A stretch of DNA of 64,000 nucleotides from HGM04593 sp045631205 (GCA_045631205.1 JAZQUI010000031.1:1-64000); one strand, 5' to 3'; numbered from the stretch's first letter, positions 8,026 through 16,525 are shown. Made by a program: numbers and translations. Notes: generated by a model not told the origin, from the sequence alone.

Positions 8026-9099
8026 TTAGAGCTCAAGCCCGTCGAGCATCTTTACAAATATTTCGAGCCCCTCGCGTATTTCGCTAATCTTTATGAACTC
8101 TCCGGCGGTATGCGAGCGTTCCGACTCGCCCGGGCCCATCTTCAATGTTGGTATATTGAGCAGTGCCTGGTTCGACAGGGTGGGGGAACCGAAAGGTTTT
8201 CTGCCTTGTTCCATAGCGCGTTTCACCAACGGGTGTTCCTGTGGTATCGACGATGAGTTGAGCCTTGTGGAGCGGGGTGTTGCGTCGCACGACACGGCGT
8301 TTTTAATTATTTCTGCCATTTCGGTGTTTGAGTAACACTCGTTTGTGCGCACATCGACCACAAAACTGCAAGTGTCGGGTATCACATTGTGCTGTGTTCC
8401 CGCGTTTATCTGTGTTACACTCATTTTTACATCGCCAAGCAGCGGTGATGTGCGTGGGTGTTTTTGTGTGCGGAACCACTCTATATCCTTCATTGCCTTG
8501 TAGATGGCATTGTCGCCGGTGTCGCGTGCAGCATGCCCGGCAACGCCGTGTGCTACACAATCGAGTACCATAAGACCTTTCTCGGCTATTGCGGGTTGCA
8601 TGCCTGTGGGCTCGCCAATTATGGCACAACTTATGGGTGGCAGAAGTGGTATCACTGCTTCAATGCCGTTTTTGCCCGAAACCTCCTCTTCGGCCGAAGC
8701 AAGAAATATTGTGTTGTACTTTTGAGGCTTTTGGCAAATGAGGTAGAACAACTGCAACAGTGTGACAAGCGAGCCGCCGTCGTCGTTGCTGCCGAGGCCA
8801 TAAATTATATCATCTTTTACAATGGGAGTGTAGGGGTGTGTTGTCCACCCGCTTACAGGCCTCACAGTGTCTATGTGTGCGTCAAGCAGCAAGGTGGGGC
8901 GTGAGAGGTCGAACCCGGGTGCAATGCACCAGATGTTGTTTATATGGCGGTGTATATCAATGGCAACGGGTGTTGTCTGTTCTATGAACGCCTGCAATTT
9001 GTCGGCAGCATCACTCTCTTCGCGGCTTGTCGATGGGGTGCTCACAAGAACTTTCAGCAACTCTACGGCTTGTGTAATATTTTTCTCGCTTACTTTCAT
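8026..9099 (-). CDS. M20 family deacetylase, ArgE-like (N-acyl-ornithine/citrulline deacylase)
   Basis: The 357-residue protein is a dinuclear-zinc M20 hydrolase. The metal-binding motifs are LLLDAHIDTV, the bridging GSNDDGG and SAEEEVSG. In the Bacteroides arginine route, enzymes of this type act on N-succinylated citrulline or ornithine rather than acetylated forms. That substrate is inference from the taxon, since no other arginine gene is in the window. The start was set at MKVSEK (9099), because a longer frame to 9123 would begin inside the promoter box at 9121-9128. Confidence 0.8.
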   Translation of the reverse strand: MKVSEKNITQAVELLKVLVSTPSTSREESDAADKLQAFIEQTTPVAIDIHRHINNIWCIAPGFDLSRPTLLLDAHIDTVRPVSGWTTHPYTPIVKDDIIYGLGSNDDGGSLVTLLQLFYLICQKPQKYNTIFLASAEEEVSGKNGIEAVIPLLPPISCAIIGEPTGMQPAIAEKGLMVLDCVAHGVAGHAARDTGDNAIYKAMKDIEWFRTQKHPRTSPLLGDVKMSVTQINAGTQHNVIPDTCSFVVDVRTNECYSNTEMAEIIKNAVSCDATPRSTRLNSSSIPQEHPLVKRAMEQGRKPFGSPTLSNQALLNIPTLKMGPGESERSHTAGEFIKISEIREGLEIFVKMLDGLEL

Positions 9100-9120
9100 A
9101 TTGTACTTATATGTGCAGTG

Positions 9121-9128
9121 CAAAAATA
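9121..9128 (-). promoter_or_regulatory. Probable -7 promoter box for the M20 deacetylase gene
   Basis: On the minus strand this reads TATTTTTG, matching TAnnTTTG, 22 bases before the ATG at 9099. A second minus-strand box (TATCTTCG) lies at 9331-9338. Confidence 0.5.
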
Positions 9129-9246
9129 CAAGATAAAATCAGAAGCTGTTTAAAATTCCTGTGAAAAATATATCAAAGCAGCCAAGATGGTGTTTCGGCT
9201 TCTTTCACAATCGCAAAATAAATTTCAAACGGTTTCTGGTTACTGC

Positions 9247-9262
9247 ACAAATTGCAATTTGT
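9247..9262. promoter_or_regulatory. 16-bp perfect palindrome between divergent genes
   Basis: ACAAATTGCAATTTGT is a perfect palindrome in the 303-base region between the deacetylase gene and prfB. It could be an operator; no regulator is identified. Confidence 0.35.
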
Positions 9263-9270
9263 CGTGTTTT

Positions 9271-9404
9271 TTCACTCTCTTCGATATTGTTTTGTCAAGT
9301 GAGGTAATATTCGTATCTTTGAGATACCCTCGAAGATACTTTCACTCGCTTTGAAAAATATCGAAACAAGTTTCATATTTCTTACTCGTTTATTCGTATC
9401 TTTG
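9271..9404 (+). promoter_or_regulatory. Duplicated prfB promoter region
   Basis: ATTCGTATCTTTG occurs at 9309-9321 and again at 9392-9404, each containing the -7 consensus TATCTTTG. Upstream of each copy is a TTCACTC(T/G)CTT direct repeat (9271-9281 and 9341-9351). The inner box is 22 bases before the prfB ATG. This looks like a tandem duplication of a promoter segment. Confidence 0.55.
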
Positions 9405-9426
9405 TGCCCAGAAAATAAATTAAACA

Positions 9427-10542
9427 ATGATAACAGCCGACCAATTAAAGGATATTAAAGAGCGCACCGCCGCGCTTAAGCAATATTTGTCTATCGACGA
9501 GAAAATAGTTCAAGTGGAAGAGGAGCAGTTGCGCACACAGGCTCCCGGTTTTTGGGATAACGCCAAGGAGGCCGAGGCTCAAATGAAGAAGGTTAAGAGC
9601 CTGCAAGCCTGGATTGAGGGTTACAAAGAGGTTCACAACCGCACCGAGGAGGTGGAGATTGCCATGGAATTCTATCGCGACGAGATGGTGAGCGAGGAAG
9701 AGGTCGATGATGCCTATGCACGCGCTCTTGTTGCCATTGAGGAACTTGAACTAAAAAATATGCTTCGTGGCGAGGCCGACGGTATGAGCTGTGTATTGAA
9801 GATAAACTCGGGTGCCGGCGGTACCGAGAGCCAGGACTGGGCATCTATGCTTATGCGTATGTATCTTCGCTGGGCCGAGTCCAATAAATACAAGACATCT
9901 ACAATTAACTTGCAGGAGGGCGATGAGGCCGGTATTAAAACTGCTACAATACAGATAGATGGCCCCTTTGCTTATGGTTATCTCAAAGGTGAGAATGGTG
10001 TTCATCGTCTTGTGCGTGTATCGCCTTATAATGCTCAGGGTAAGCGTATGACCTCTTTTGCATCGGTCTTTGTAACTCCGCTTGTCGATGATAGCATCGA
10101 GGTTGTTATTGAACAGGCTCGTATTTCTTGGGATACATTCCGAAGCGGTGGTGCCGGTGGTCAGAACGTGAACAAGGTGGAATCGGGTGTGCGTTTGCGC
10201 TATATGTTCACCGACCCCGATACAGGCGAGCAGGAGGAAATCCTCATTGAAAATACTGAAACCCGCGACCAGCCCAAGAACAAGGAGAAGGCTCTTGCGC
10301 TCTTGCGTTCAATGTTGTATGACAAGGAACTTAAACGCCGTCAGCGCGAGAAGGATAAGATTGAGGCAGGCAAGAAGAAAATCGAGTGGGGTTCACAGAT
10401 ACGTTCCTACGTGTTCGATGACCGTCGCGTAAAGGACCATCGTACAAACTTCCAGACCTCTGATGTTGGTGGTGTTATGGACGGTAAAATCGACGGTTTC
10501 ATAAAATCGTACCTTATGGAGTTTGCCGAGGAGGGCGAGTAA
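9427..10542 (+). CDS. prfB: Peptide chain release factor 2
   Basis: The 371-residue protein carries the GGQ peptidyl-tRNA hydrolysis motif (RSGGAGGQNVNK, GGQ at 244-246). It is read in one frame from ATG: the programmed +1 frameshift and internal UGA found near codon 26 of E. coli prfB are absent. The corresponding stretch is KQYLSIDEK. The stop-codon-recognition tripeptide, SPF in E. coli RF2, is SPY here (199-201; codon 201 is TAT). Length and overall sequence otherwise fit RF2, which reads UGA and UAA. Confidence 0.95.
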   Translation: MITADQLKDIKERTAALKQYLSIDEKIVQVEEEQLRTQAPGFWDNAKEAEAQMKKVKSLQAWIEGYKEVHNRTEEVEIAMEFYRDEMVSEEEVDDAYARALVAIEELELKNMLRGEADGMSCVLKINSGAGGTESQDWASMLMRMYLRWAESNKYKTSTINLQEGDEAGIKTATIQIDGPFAYGYLKGENGVHRLVRVSPYNAQGKRMTSFASVFVTPLVDDSIEVVIEQARISWDTFRSGGAGGQNVNKVESGVRLRYMFTDPDTGEQEEILIENTETRDQPKNKEKALALLRSMLYDKELKRRQREKDKIEAGKKKIEWGSQIRSYVFDDRRVKDHRTNFQTSDVGGVMDGKIDGFIKSYLMEFAEEGE

Positions 10543-10550
10543 TAGAATAT

Positions 10551-11027
10551 ATGTCTGTTGAAATTGAGCGTAAATACCTTGTCGTTGGCGATAGCTACAA
10601 GCAGCAGGCTTTTGCCTGTGACCGCATAGCGCAAGGCTACATCTGCCGCCAGGGTGGGAATTCCACTCGCGTGCGAGTGCGTGGCGACAAGGGTTTCCTC
10701 ACCATAAAGGGCCCTTCGCTCGACGGTGGGTTGAGCCGCTACGAGTGGGAAAAGGAGATACCCGTGAGCGAGGCGTGGGAGCTTATGAAGTTGTGCAAGG
10801 GTGGTATTATAGATAAAAGCCGTTACCTTGTCAAGTGTGGCAACCACACCTTTGAGGTCGATGAATTTTATGGCGACAACGAGGGATTGGTAGTAGCCGA
10901 GGTGGAACTTGGCAGCCTTGACGAGGTGTTTGAGTGTCCCTCTTTTCTTGGAGCAGAGGTTACAGGTGAAGCAAAATATTACAACGGCCACCTCTCGCGT
11001 TTTCCTTATAAGGAGTGGGATAAATAA
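10551..11027 (+). CDS. CYTH domain protein (triphosphate tunnel metalloenzyme family)
   Basis: The 158-residue protein begins with the family signature EIERKYLV (E-x-E-x-K). It contains the alternating charged beta-strand motifs expected of the tunnel fold (TRVRVRGDKGFLTIKG, FEVDEFYGDNEGLVVAEVEL). Relatives hydrolyse inorganic triphosphate or thiamine triphosphate, or act as class IV adenylate cyclases; short bacterial members like this are most often triphosphatases. It begins 8 bases after prfB, and its stop codon directly abuts the stop of the convergent VanZ-like gene. Confidence 0.88.
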   Translation: MSVEIERKYLVVGDSYKQQAFACDRIAQGYICRQGGNSTRVRVRGDKGFLTIKGPSLDGGLSRYEWEKEIPVSEAWELMKLCKGGIIDKSRYLVKCGNHTFEVDEFYGDNEGLVVAEVELGSLDEVFECPSFLGAEVTGEAKYYNGHLSRFPYKEWDK

Positions 11028-11453
11028 TTATTTTATCTCGTTCTTGTTCCACAAGTTATACTTTTTCATCAGAGGTTTTGTGACATAGAGGCTGAATATG
11101 GCAGCTGTAATCACACCCAATGTGTTGAAAAGAAAATCCCACCAGTCGCCGCCACGGTGTCTGGTAAGCAGTTCCTGCATCACTTCAATAGCTCCGCTGA
11201 AGAGTATAGGGCCAATGATTGCTCCCCAGAAAATACTGTTTACCTGTAATTTAAGGTGCGACATAAAGTATTCGAACCAAAGAACGCAACAAAAGCCGCC
11301 ATACATAGCAATGTGTGCGAGTTTGTCTATATTGTCTATTTCGTTGAGTGAGGTTTTGGGCGGGCGGAAAAACGATAAATAAACGATAACCGCCAAAATT
11401 ATGAGTGATAGCGGGTAGCGTTTTAAAATTCTGTCAATACGTTCTATAAACAT
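11028..11453 (-). CDS. VanZ-like membrane protein
   Basis: The 141-residue protein has about four membrane segments and the VanZ-family pattern: an N-terminal helix, DKLAHIAMYGGFCCVLWF, then SGAIEVMQELLTRHRGGDWWDFLFNTLGV. VanZ proteins are named for low-level teicoplanin resistance, but most members have no assigned role. The gene stands alone on the minus strand with its own promoter box at 11490-11497. Confidence 0.85.
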   Translation of the reverse strand: MFIERIDRILKRYPLSLIILAVIVYLSFFRPPKTSLNEIDNIDKLAHIAMYGGFCCVLWFEYFMSHLKLQVNSIFWGAIIGPILFSGAIEVMQELLTRHRGGDWWDFLFNTLGVITAAIFSLYVTKPLMKKYNLWNKNEIK

Positions 11454-11484
11454 AAAAATCTTTTATTACTTTCGCGTAAATTAT

Positions 11485-11504
11485 GTGTGCAAAGATAAGC
11501 ACAC
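11485..11504 (-). promoter_or_regulatory. Promoter box of the VanZ-like gene inside an inverted repeat
   Basis: The minus strand reads TATCTTTG at 11490-11497, a consensus -7 element. It is framed by GTGTGC on one side and GCACAC on the other, a perfect six-base inverted repeat. A repressor could bind across the box, but none is identified. Confidence 0.4.
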
Positions 11505-11670
11505 ACGCAGGCGTTTTGTTGCATTTTAAATAATTTTAAGGTGGGTTTTTATTTTTATTTCACAAAAGGACAGCGTAGGGGTGTGCTTTTTTTACTTTTA
11601 TTAGTATTGGCGGCAGTTATTCTTAAATGGGTGATATAGTAATCAGTATTGAATATAAACAAATAATATT

Positions 11671-12027
11671 ATGAAAAAGTTCTCTTTTTATATGTCGCTG
11701 TTGGTAGCGATGGTTCTTTTGTGCAGTTGCTCAAAGCATTTGGCCGATTTCACAATTATCTCAACACGTGAAGTGGCCGTTGGTCAGTTAGGTATAAACT
11801 ATGTAAAATCGAATACCCGTGTGAAAGCAAGGGATACAAATTCCATAATACTTGGCACAGCAATGGGTATGCCCGATATCGACGATGCTGTGGATAAAGC
11901 GATTGACAAACATTCGGGTGCCGTGGCTTTGGTCGATGTGGTAATAAAAACCCGCTCTTGGAATTTCATTCTTTATGGCCAGAACAGCATTATTGTAGAG
12001 GGTACTCCTATATATATTCCTAAATAA
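11671..12027 (+). CDS. Small lipoprotein of unknown function
   Basis: The 118-residue product has a signal sequence ending in the lipobox LLCSC (cysteine near residue 19). The mature part is about 100 residues with no recognised domain; it includes DIDDAVDKAIDKHSGAVALVDVV. It is monocistronic, ended by a strong hairpin terminator at 12053-12088. An outer-membrane lipoprotein is the likely destination. Confidence 0.7.
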   Translation: MKKFSFYMSLLVAMVLLCSCSKHLADFTIISTREVAVGQLGINYVKSNTRVKARDTNSIILGTAMGMPDIDDAVDKAIDKHSGAVALVDVVIKTRSWNFILYGQNSIIVEGTPIYIPK

Positions 12028-12052
12028 CAACTGTTCTCCCAATGTTATAAAC

Positions 12053-12088
12053 AAAAATATGCCTCACGAGTTCGTGAGGCATATTTTT
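12053..12088. terminator. Bidirectional terminator
   Basis: A long stem whose core is GCCTCACGA (12061-12069) and TCGTGAGGC (12072-12080), extended by A/T pairs to 12053 and 12088 and ending in T on both strands. It separates the convergent lipoprotein genes. Confidence 0.85.
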
Positions 12089-12110
12089 GTTGTTTGTTTT
12101 GGTTCTTCAA

Positions 12111-12392
12111 TTATTCACCGTAAACTTTGATTGTACGTTTTTTAACAAAGCCATAGAAATATGATTTGTCGTACATGTCAACGTGAGAAATCTTTTTGAT
12201 ACCGGCTTTTTGTGCACTTTGTTGGATGCCTGCGTTTTTACCATTTGCACCATATACGCCTAAATAGATGTAGCTGCTTGTTTCACCACAACGTGAGCCC
12301 ACAGTGTTTCCTGTGGCAGCAATGGGAGTAGGAATTGTACAGCAACTAGCGAACAATGCACAGCATGCAATAGCAACAAATAATTTTTTCAT
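12111..12392 (-). CDS. TRL-like family small lipoprotein
   Basis: The 93-residue product has a lipobox (LFASC) after a short hydrophobic signal. The mature part matches the TRL-like pattern: ATGNTVGSRCGETSSYIYLG, an alanine-rich repeat-like segment (AGIQQSAQKAGIKKISHVD) and a C-terminal KRTIKVYGE. Members are small secreted or lipid-anchored proteins of unknown role, found in Bacteroidota and Proteobacteria. Confidence 0.7.
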   Translation of the reverse strand: MKKLFVAIACCALFASCCTIPTPIAATGNTVGSRCGETSSYIYLGVYGANGKNAGIQQSAQKAGIKKISHVDMYDKSYFYGFVKKRTIKVYGE

Positions 12393-12493
12393 AGTAATGG
12401 TTTTTATAAGTTAATAAAATATCATAGGTCTTTTTAGAATGAAAAAGTTCTATAACAATGGCGAAAGTATTAAAGAAATTAAAGATATCAAAA

Positions 12494-13030
12494 TTATTCC
12501 AAATAAATTTCAACATTGCTTGCTATTGTTGCGCTAACAGGGCTTCCTGTAACCAATTTTCCTCTTTCTCCCTTAACCAAGAGACCTAATATGCAGAAGA
12601 GGCTTATGACTATGGATACGACCATTTTGTCGTTACCTTCATTTGAAATGCCGGCAGAAGATAGTAAAACGGTACTTCCATCAACAGCGGTAACGCTTCT
12701 TACGGTTACTGAAATTTCTCCGGCAGTACCAATGAAGTTACTTTTACTGGTGTAAGTAACTTGTCCTTTTGCTATAGAGCCAGCAGGAATAACAACTTCG
12801 CCTTTTACTTTTACATCATTTGTAACTCTGAAATCTACCATATCACCGGCGTGGAATTTATTTGAGTTTACATTCGTGATTAATTCCAGCATAACTGGCG
12901 TTCCGGCTTTTAATACCACATACTTACCGCTTTCTGCTTTTGCCGGTGCTACCGATGTAAACATCATAATGCTCGCCATAAAAAGTGCAAGACCTTTCTT
13001 GCTTAATGTTTTTAAAATCTTGTTTTTCAT
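12494..13030 (-). CDS. Exported protein with beta-rich domain, function unknown
   Basis: The start was set at the ATG at 13030 (MKNKIL), giving 178 residues with a signal peptide ending near APAKAES. The mature part has a repeated beta pattern: LKAGTPVMLELITNVNS, FHAGDMVDFRVTNDVKVKGE and VVIPAGSIAKGQVTYTSKS. This type of domain occurs in many exported bacterial proteins without an assigned role. A hydrophobic segment (about VVSIVISLFCILGLLV) lies near the C-terminus. It begins 4 bases past the stop of the YidD-fusion gene and is probably translated from the same mRNA. Confidence 0.65.
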   Translation of the reverse strand: MKNKILKTLSKKGLALFMASIMMFTSVAPAKAESGKYVVLKAGTPVMLELITNVNSNKFHAGDMVDFRVTNDVKVKGEVVIPAGSIAKGQVTYTSKSNFIGTAGEISVTVRSVTAVDGSTVLLSSAGISNEGNDKMVVSIVISLFCILGLLVKGERGKLVTGSPVSATIASNVEIYLE

Positions 13031-13034
13031 ATAA

Positions 13035-14219
13035 TTATTGATTGAAAATATTATTTGTGTGTTCAAAATTATTTATAAGTTTATTTTTCTTATTTTCGTT
13101 ATATCTTTTAGCGCTTTTTCCGGCACCGTTTATGTTGCCTATGTAAAACGATAAGGAAAAGAAACTTGTTAAAGCTACAATGCCATAATTCTCAGCTTTG
13201 ATACTTGTGTAGGTGGCGTATGCGAGTAAAGCGTTTACAGCAAATGCTGTCATAGCACTTCCTTTGTGTCCTGCATATAAATATCCGGCTCCGGGTATGA
13301 TAGATAGTATTTTTGCTGTTGTCGGGTTTTTAAGTTTTAAATTTTTGAAATCGTATATAAATTTTTCGTTAAATGTATTTATATAATCGTTATCCGAGAA
13401 GTTTCTAGCAATGTTTATTGAGTTTATTGTCTCTTCAACATATCCCATGCGGGAGTTTGCTGCTGCTTTTATTATATTTGCGTTGTGTAGGTTGTCGTTA
13501 TCCTTGTTTATAAGTTCTTTGTCAAGAGTAGTGATACATTTTTGAAAATTTCCTATGAGGTAATACATCTTTGCTATTTCCAACGCTGTTTTTATGTCGT
13601 TTTTGAGACTGTCGGCAGGTAAGGTTTCATATTCATAAATACCTTTTTCGTAATCTCCCAATCCTCGAAGGCAAACAAATTTGGCATGCTGCAGGTCAAA
13701 TATATTGTTTGTGGTCTTATAATATTCTGCGCGCCGTATTTCCAAAAGTGCCGACTGATACTCTTTTTGGTTTATAAGTGAATTAATAAAGTTTATGGTA
13801 GTGTCTTTTAAAAATATTTTACTGGCTATAAGTGGCTCTGTTGGTTTTTTCAATCTTTTTTCATATTCACTATCAGGGCAATCCACCAAACTTGCGCGGC
13901 CATATTCAAATGTAATTTCATAATTTTTTCTATCATGGCTGCATCTAATCATTCTGTCAGCAATTAGTGGTATGGCTTTAAATAGGTTGTTATTTTCTAG
14001 AACAACTTTACCATAATTTGAGCACGATGGGTACATTGCACATTGTGCATTTTTGATAGCACTCAAATGTTTTTGGTAGAATGAAACATAATCATTTGCC
14101 GCTTTTTTTGTGTTGATAGTGTTCGGTGAAAGAATTTCACCATCAACCCATTCTTGCGCCGATAATATTTGCGCCGGCAATGTTAATACCCCAATAATGA
14201 TGTATATGATATTCTTCAT
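13035..14219 (-). CDS. YidD-domain fusion with helical repeats and C-terminal membrane segments
   Basis: The 394-residue product begins with a signal-like segment. A YidD domain follows at about 45-100: FYQKHLSAIKNAQCAMYPSC, SNYGKVVLENN and IADRMIRC keep the family's cysteines and PSCSNY-type core. Stand-alone YidD is an 80-residue factor that aids YidC-dependent membrane insertion. Here it is extended by about 200 residues of tetratricopeptide-like helices (PADSLKNDIKTALEIAKMYY, GNFQKCITTLDKEL) and a C-terminal hydrophobic part (PGAGYLYAGHKGSAMTAFAV). The fusion suggests an envelope-assembly role. It is AT-rich compared with gmd next door. Confidence 0.75.
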   Translation of the reverse strand: MKNIIYIIIGVLTLPAQILSAQEWVDGEILSPNTINTKKAANDYVSFYQKHLSAIKNAQCAMYPSCSNYGKVVLENNNLFKAIPLIADRMIRCSHDRKNYEITFEYGRASLVDCPDSEYEKRLKKPTEPLIASKIFLKDTTINFINSLINQKEYQSALLEIRRAEYYKTTNNIFDLQHAKFVCLRGLGDYEKGIYEYETLPADSLKNDIKTALEIAKMYYLIGNFQKCITTLDKELINKDNDNLHNANIIKAAANSRMGYVEETINSINIARNFSDNDYINTFNEKFIYDFKNLKLKNPTTAKILSIIPGAGYLYAGHKGSAMTAFAVNALLAYATYTSIKAENYGIVALTSFFSLSFYIGNINGAGKSAKRYNENKKNKLINNFEHTNNIFNQ

Positions 14220-14278
14220 TCTTAGTTACCTAAAATATTGATTAAGATGTTAAATATTTAAAATGTTGTTATTTGTCG

Positions 14279-14286
14279 CAAATATA
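14279..14286 (-). promoter_or_regulatory. Probable -7 promoter box for the YidD-fusion gene
   Basis: On the minus strand this reads TATATTTG, matching TAnnTTTG, 60 bases before the ATG at 14219. Confidence 0.45.
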
Positions 14287-14425
14287 TATGTTTTGTTTAT
14301 TATTTACGAAATCTACAACTTTTTCTTTGTTTATGAAAATTATTTTAGTCTGCCAATATTTGTTTGATACTTTATTTTTATTTTAATTTGCGCCGGTCAA
14401 AAACTAAATAAACAAGGAAAACTAT

Positions 14426-15514
14426 ATGAAAAAAGCCCTTATAACCGGTATTACAGGACAGGACGGTTCGTTCCTATCCGAGTTTCTTTTAAGTAAAGGA
14501 TACGATGTGCACGGCACAATTCGTCGTTCGTCGGTCGATTATCGCGAGCGTATTGCTCACCTCGAAGGTAACCCCCGTTTCCACCTTCACTATGCCGACC
14601 TGGGCGACTCAATGAGTCTTATGCAGGTTATTGGCAAGGTGCGTCCCGACGAAATTTATAACCTTGCAGCACAGAGTCACGTTCAGGTTAGTTTCGACTC
14701 TCCAGAATTCACAGCCAATGTCGATGCCACAGGTGTGTTGCGCATTCTTGAGGCTGTGCGTCTTTCGGGCCTTGCATCAAGCTGTCGCATTTACCAGGCT
14801 TCAACATCGGAACTTTATGGAAAAGTTGAAGAGGTTCCGCAGAACGAAAATACTCCCTTCCACCCTTACAGTCCCTATGCTGTTGCCAAGCTCTATGGCC
14901 ATTGGATTGTGAAGGAGTATCGCGAGGCTTATAATATGTTCTGTTGCTCGGGTATTTTGTTCAACCACGAGTCGGAGCGTAGAGGTGAAACTTTTGTTAC
15001 ACGCAAAATTACGCTTGCTGCTGCGCGCATAGCACAGGGTAAGCAGGAAAAATTATACCTTGGCAACCTTTCGTCGTTGCGCGACTGGGGTTATGCAAAA
15101 GATTATGTCGAGTGTATGTGGCTTATGTTGCAGAACGAAAAGCCCGAAGATTTTGTTATCGCCACAGGTGTGCAGCACTCGGTACGCGACTTCTGTTATT
15201 ATGCCTTCAAGCACGTGGGTATAGAACTTGAATTTGTGGGAGAGGGTGCCCAGGAAAAGGGTATTGACAAGGCTACCGGCAAGGTGTTGATAGAGGTTTC
15301 GCCCGACTTTTTCCGTCCCACCGATGTGGTTAACCTTTGGGGCGACCCCTCGAAGGCTCGTAAGAAACTTGGGTGGGATCCCGGCAAGACTTCTTTTGAG
15401 CAACTTGTGAAAATTATGGTCGAGCACGATATGGCAAAAGTTGCTGTGGAGCGTGCCGAAGAGCACATACGCACCAACCTTGCCGAGTATCTCGAGCGTG
15501 GTATTGTGAAATAA
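14426..15514 (+). CDS. gmd: GDP-mannose 4,6-dehydratase
   Basis: The 362-residue short-chain dehydrogenase/reductase converts GDP-mannose to GDP-4-keto-6-deoxymannose, the first step to GDP-L-fucose. The N-terminal dinucleotide motif is ITGITGQDGSFLSEFL. The active-site elements STSELYGK and the Tyr-x3-Lys in YSPYAVAKLYG are intact, and NHESERRGETFVTRKIT is typical of GMD. It is followed after 9 bases by fcl, so the two form a GDP-fucose operon supplying fucosylated surface glycans. Confidence 0.96.
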   Translation: MKKALITGITGQDGSFLSEFLLSKGYDVHGTIRRSSVDYRERIAHLEGNPRFHLHYADLGDSMSLMQVIGKVRPDEIYNLAAQSHVQVSFDSPEFTANVDATGVLRILEAVRLSGLASSCRIYQASTSELYGKVEEVPQNENTPFHPYSPYAVAKLYGHWIVKEYREAYNMFCCSGILFNHESERRGETFVTRKITLAAARIAQGKQEKLYLGNLSSLRDWGYAKDYVECMWLMLQNEKPEDFVIATGVQHSVRDFCYYAFKHVGIELEFVGEGAQEKGIDKATGKVLIEVSPDFFRPTDVVNLWGDPSKARKKLGWDPGKTSFEQLVKIMVEHDMAKVAVERAEEHIRTNLAEYLERGIVK

Positions 15515-15523
15515 TCTCTTTTT

Positions 15524-16465
15524 ATGGAAAAAAATGCGAAAATATATGTTGCCGGTCATCGCGGAATGGTGGGGTCGGCGATTGTGCGCGAATTACAGCG
15601 TCAGGGTTACACCAATATAATTACCCGCACGCACGCCGAACTTGACCTTTGTCGCCAAGAGCAGGTGGAGCAGTTCTTTGCGGCCGAAAAGCCCGAATAT
15701 GTTTTTCTTGCGGCAGCAAAGGTTGGTGGTATCATCGCCAACCACACGGCTCTTGCCGATTTTATGTACGAGAATATGATGCTCGAAATGAACGTGATAA
15801 ACGCGGCGTGGCGCAACGGCTGTAAAAAGTTGGAATTCCTGGGTTCATCGTGCATATATCCCCGTATGGCACCGCAACCAATGAAAGAGAGTTGCCTGCT
15901 CACTTCGGAACTTGAACCTACAAATGAGGCTTATGCTCTTGCAAAAATATCGGGACTCAAATATTGTGAGTATCTCAATCGTCAATATGGCACCGACTTC
16001 ATAAGCGTTATGCCCACCAACCTTTACGGCCCTAACGACAACTACCACCCCACCCACAGCCACGTTCTGCCGGCACTCATACGCCGCTTCCACGAGGCAA
16101 AGGAGGCAGGGGCGAAAGAGGTCACCTGCTGGGGTGATGGAACGCCTATGCGCGAGTTTCTATATGTCGATGACCTTGCCAACCTTTGCGTTTTTCTTAT
16201 GGACAACTATAGCGGCAACGAAACTGTGAATGCCGGTACAGGCAAGGAGGTGAGTATAAAGGAACTTACCGAGCTTGTTGCGCGTGTAGTGGGTTACGAC
16301 GGGGCAATATTGTGGGACACCACCCGTCCCAACGGTACTCCCCGCAAGTTGCTCGATGTGTCGAAAAGTGCGGCTATGGGGTGGCATTACACCACGGAAC
16401 TCGAAGATGGCATCCGCCTCTCTTACGAAGATTTTCTTAACAACCCAATGAGGGCGGAACGATAA
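15524..16465 (+). CDS. fcl: GDP-L-fucose synthase
   Basis: The 313-residue epimerase-reductase completes GDP-L-fucose synthesis from the Gmd product using NADPH. The motif GHRGMVGSAIVREL lies at the N-terminus. The catalytic serine is in LGSSCIYPRMAPQPMKE, and the Tyr-x3-Lys is in NEAYALAKISGLKYCEYL. The length is normal. The gene ends shortly before a terminator hairpin at 16483-16519, closing the gmd-fcl unit. Confidence 0.96.
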   Translation: MEKNAKIYVAGHRGMVGSAIVRELQRQGYTNIITRTHAELDLCRQEQVEQFFAAEKPEYVFLAAAKVGGIIANHTALADFMYENMMLEMNVINAAWRNGCKKLEFLGSSCIYPRMAPQPMKESCLLTSELEPTNEAYALAKISGLKYCEYLNRQYGTDFISVMPTNLYGPNDNYHPTHSHVLPALIRRFHEAKEAGAKEVTCWGDGTPMREFLYVDDLANLCVFLMDNYSGNETVNAGTGKEVSIKELTELVARVVGYDGAILWDTTRPNGTPRKLLDVSKSAAMGWHYTTELEDGIRLSYEDFLNNPMRAER

Positions 16466-16482
16466 TCGTCCGTATCCATTAT

Positions 16483-16525
16483 AACAATCTGCTGTAGCAT
16501 ACCGTTGCAGCAGATTGTTGCTTTT
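16483..16525 (+). terminator. Terminator after gmd-fcl
   Basis: AACAATCTGCTG (16483-16494) pairs perfectly with CAGCAGATTGTT (16508-16519), followed by GCTTTT. Confidence 0.7.

Noticed and set aside
9427..9510. Programmed +1 frameshift in prfB
   Set aside because: The frame is continuous from ATG through the region that holds the in-frame UGA in E. coli; no stop or slippery CUUUGA is present.
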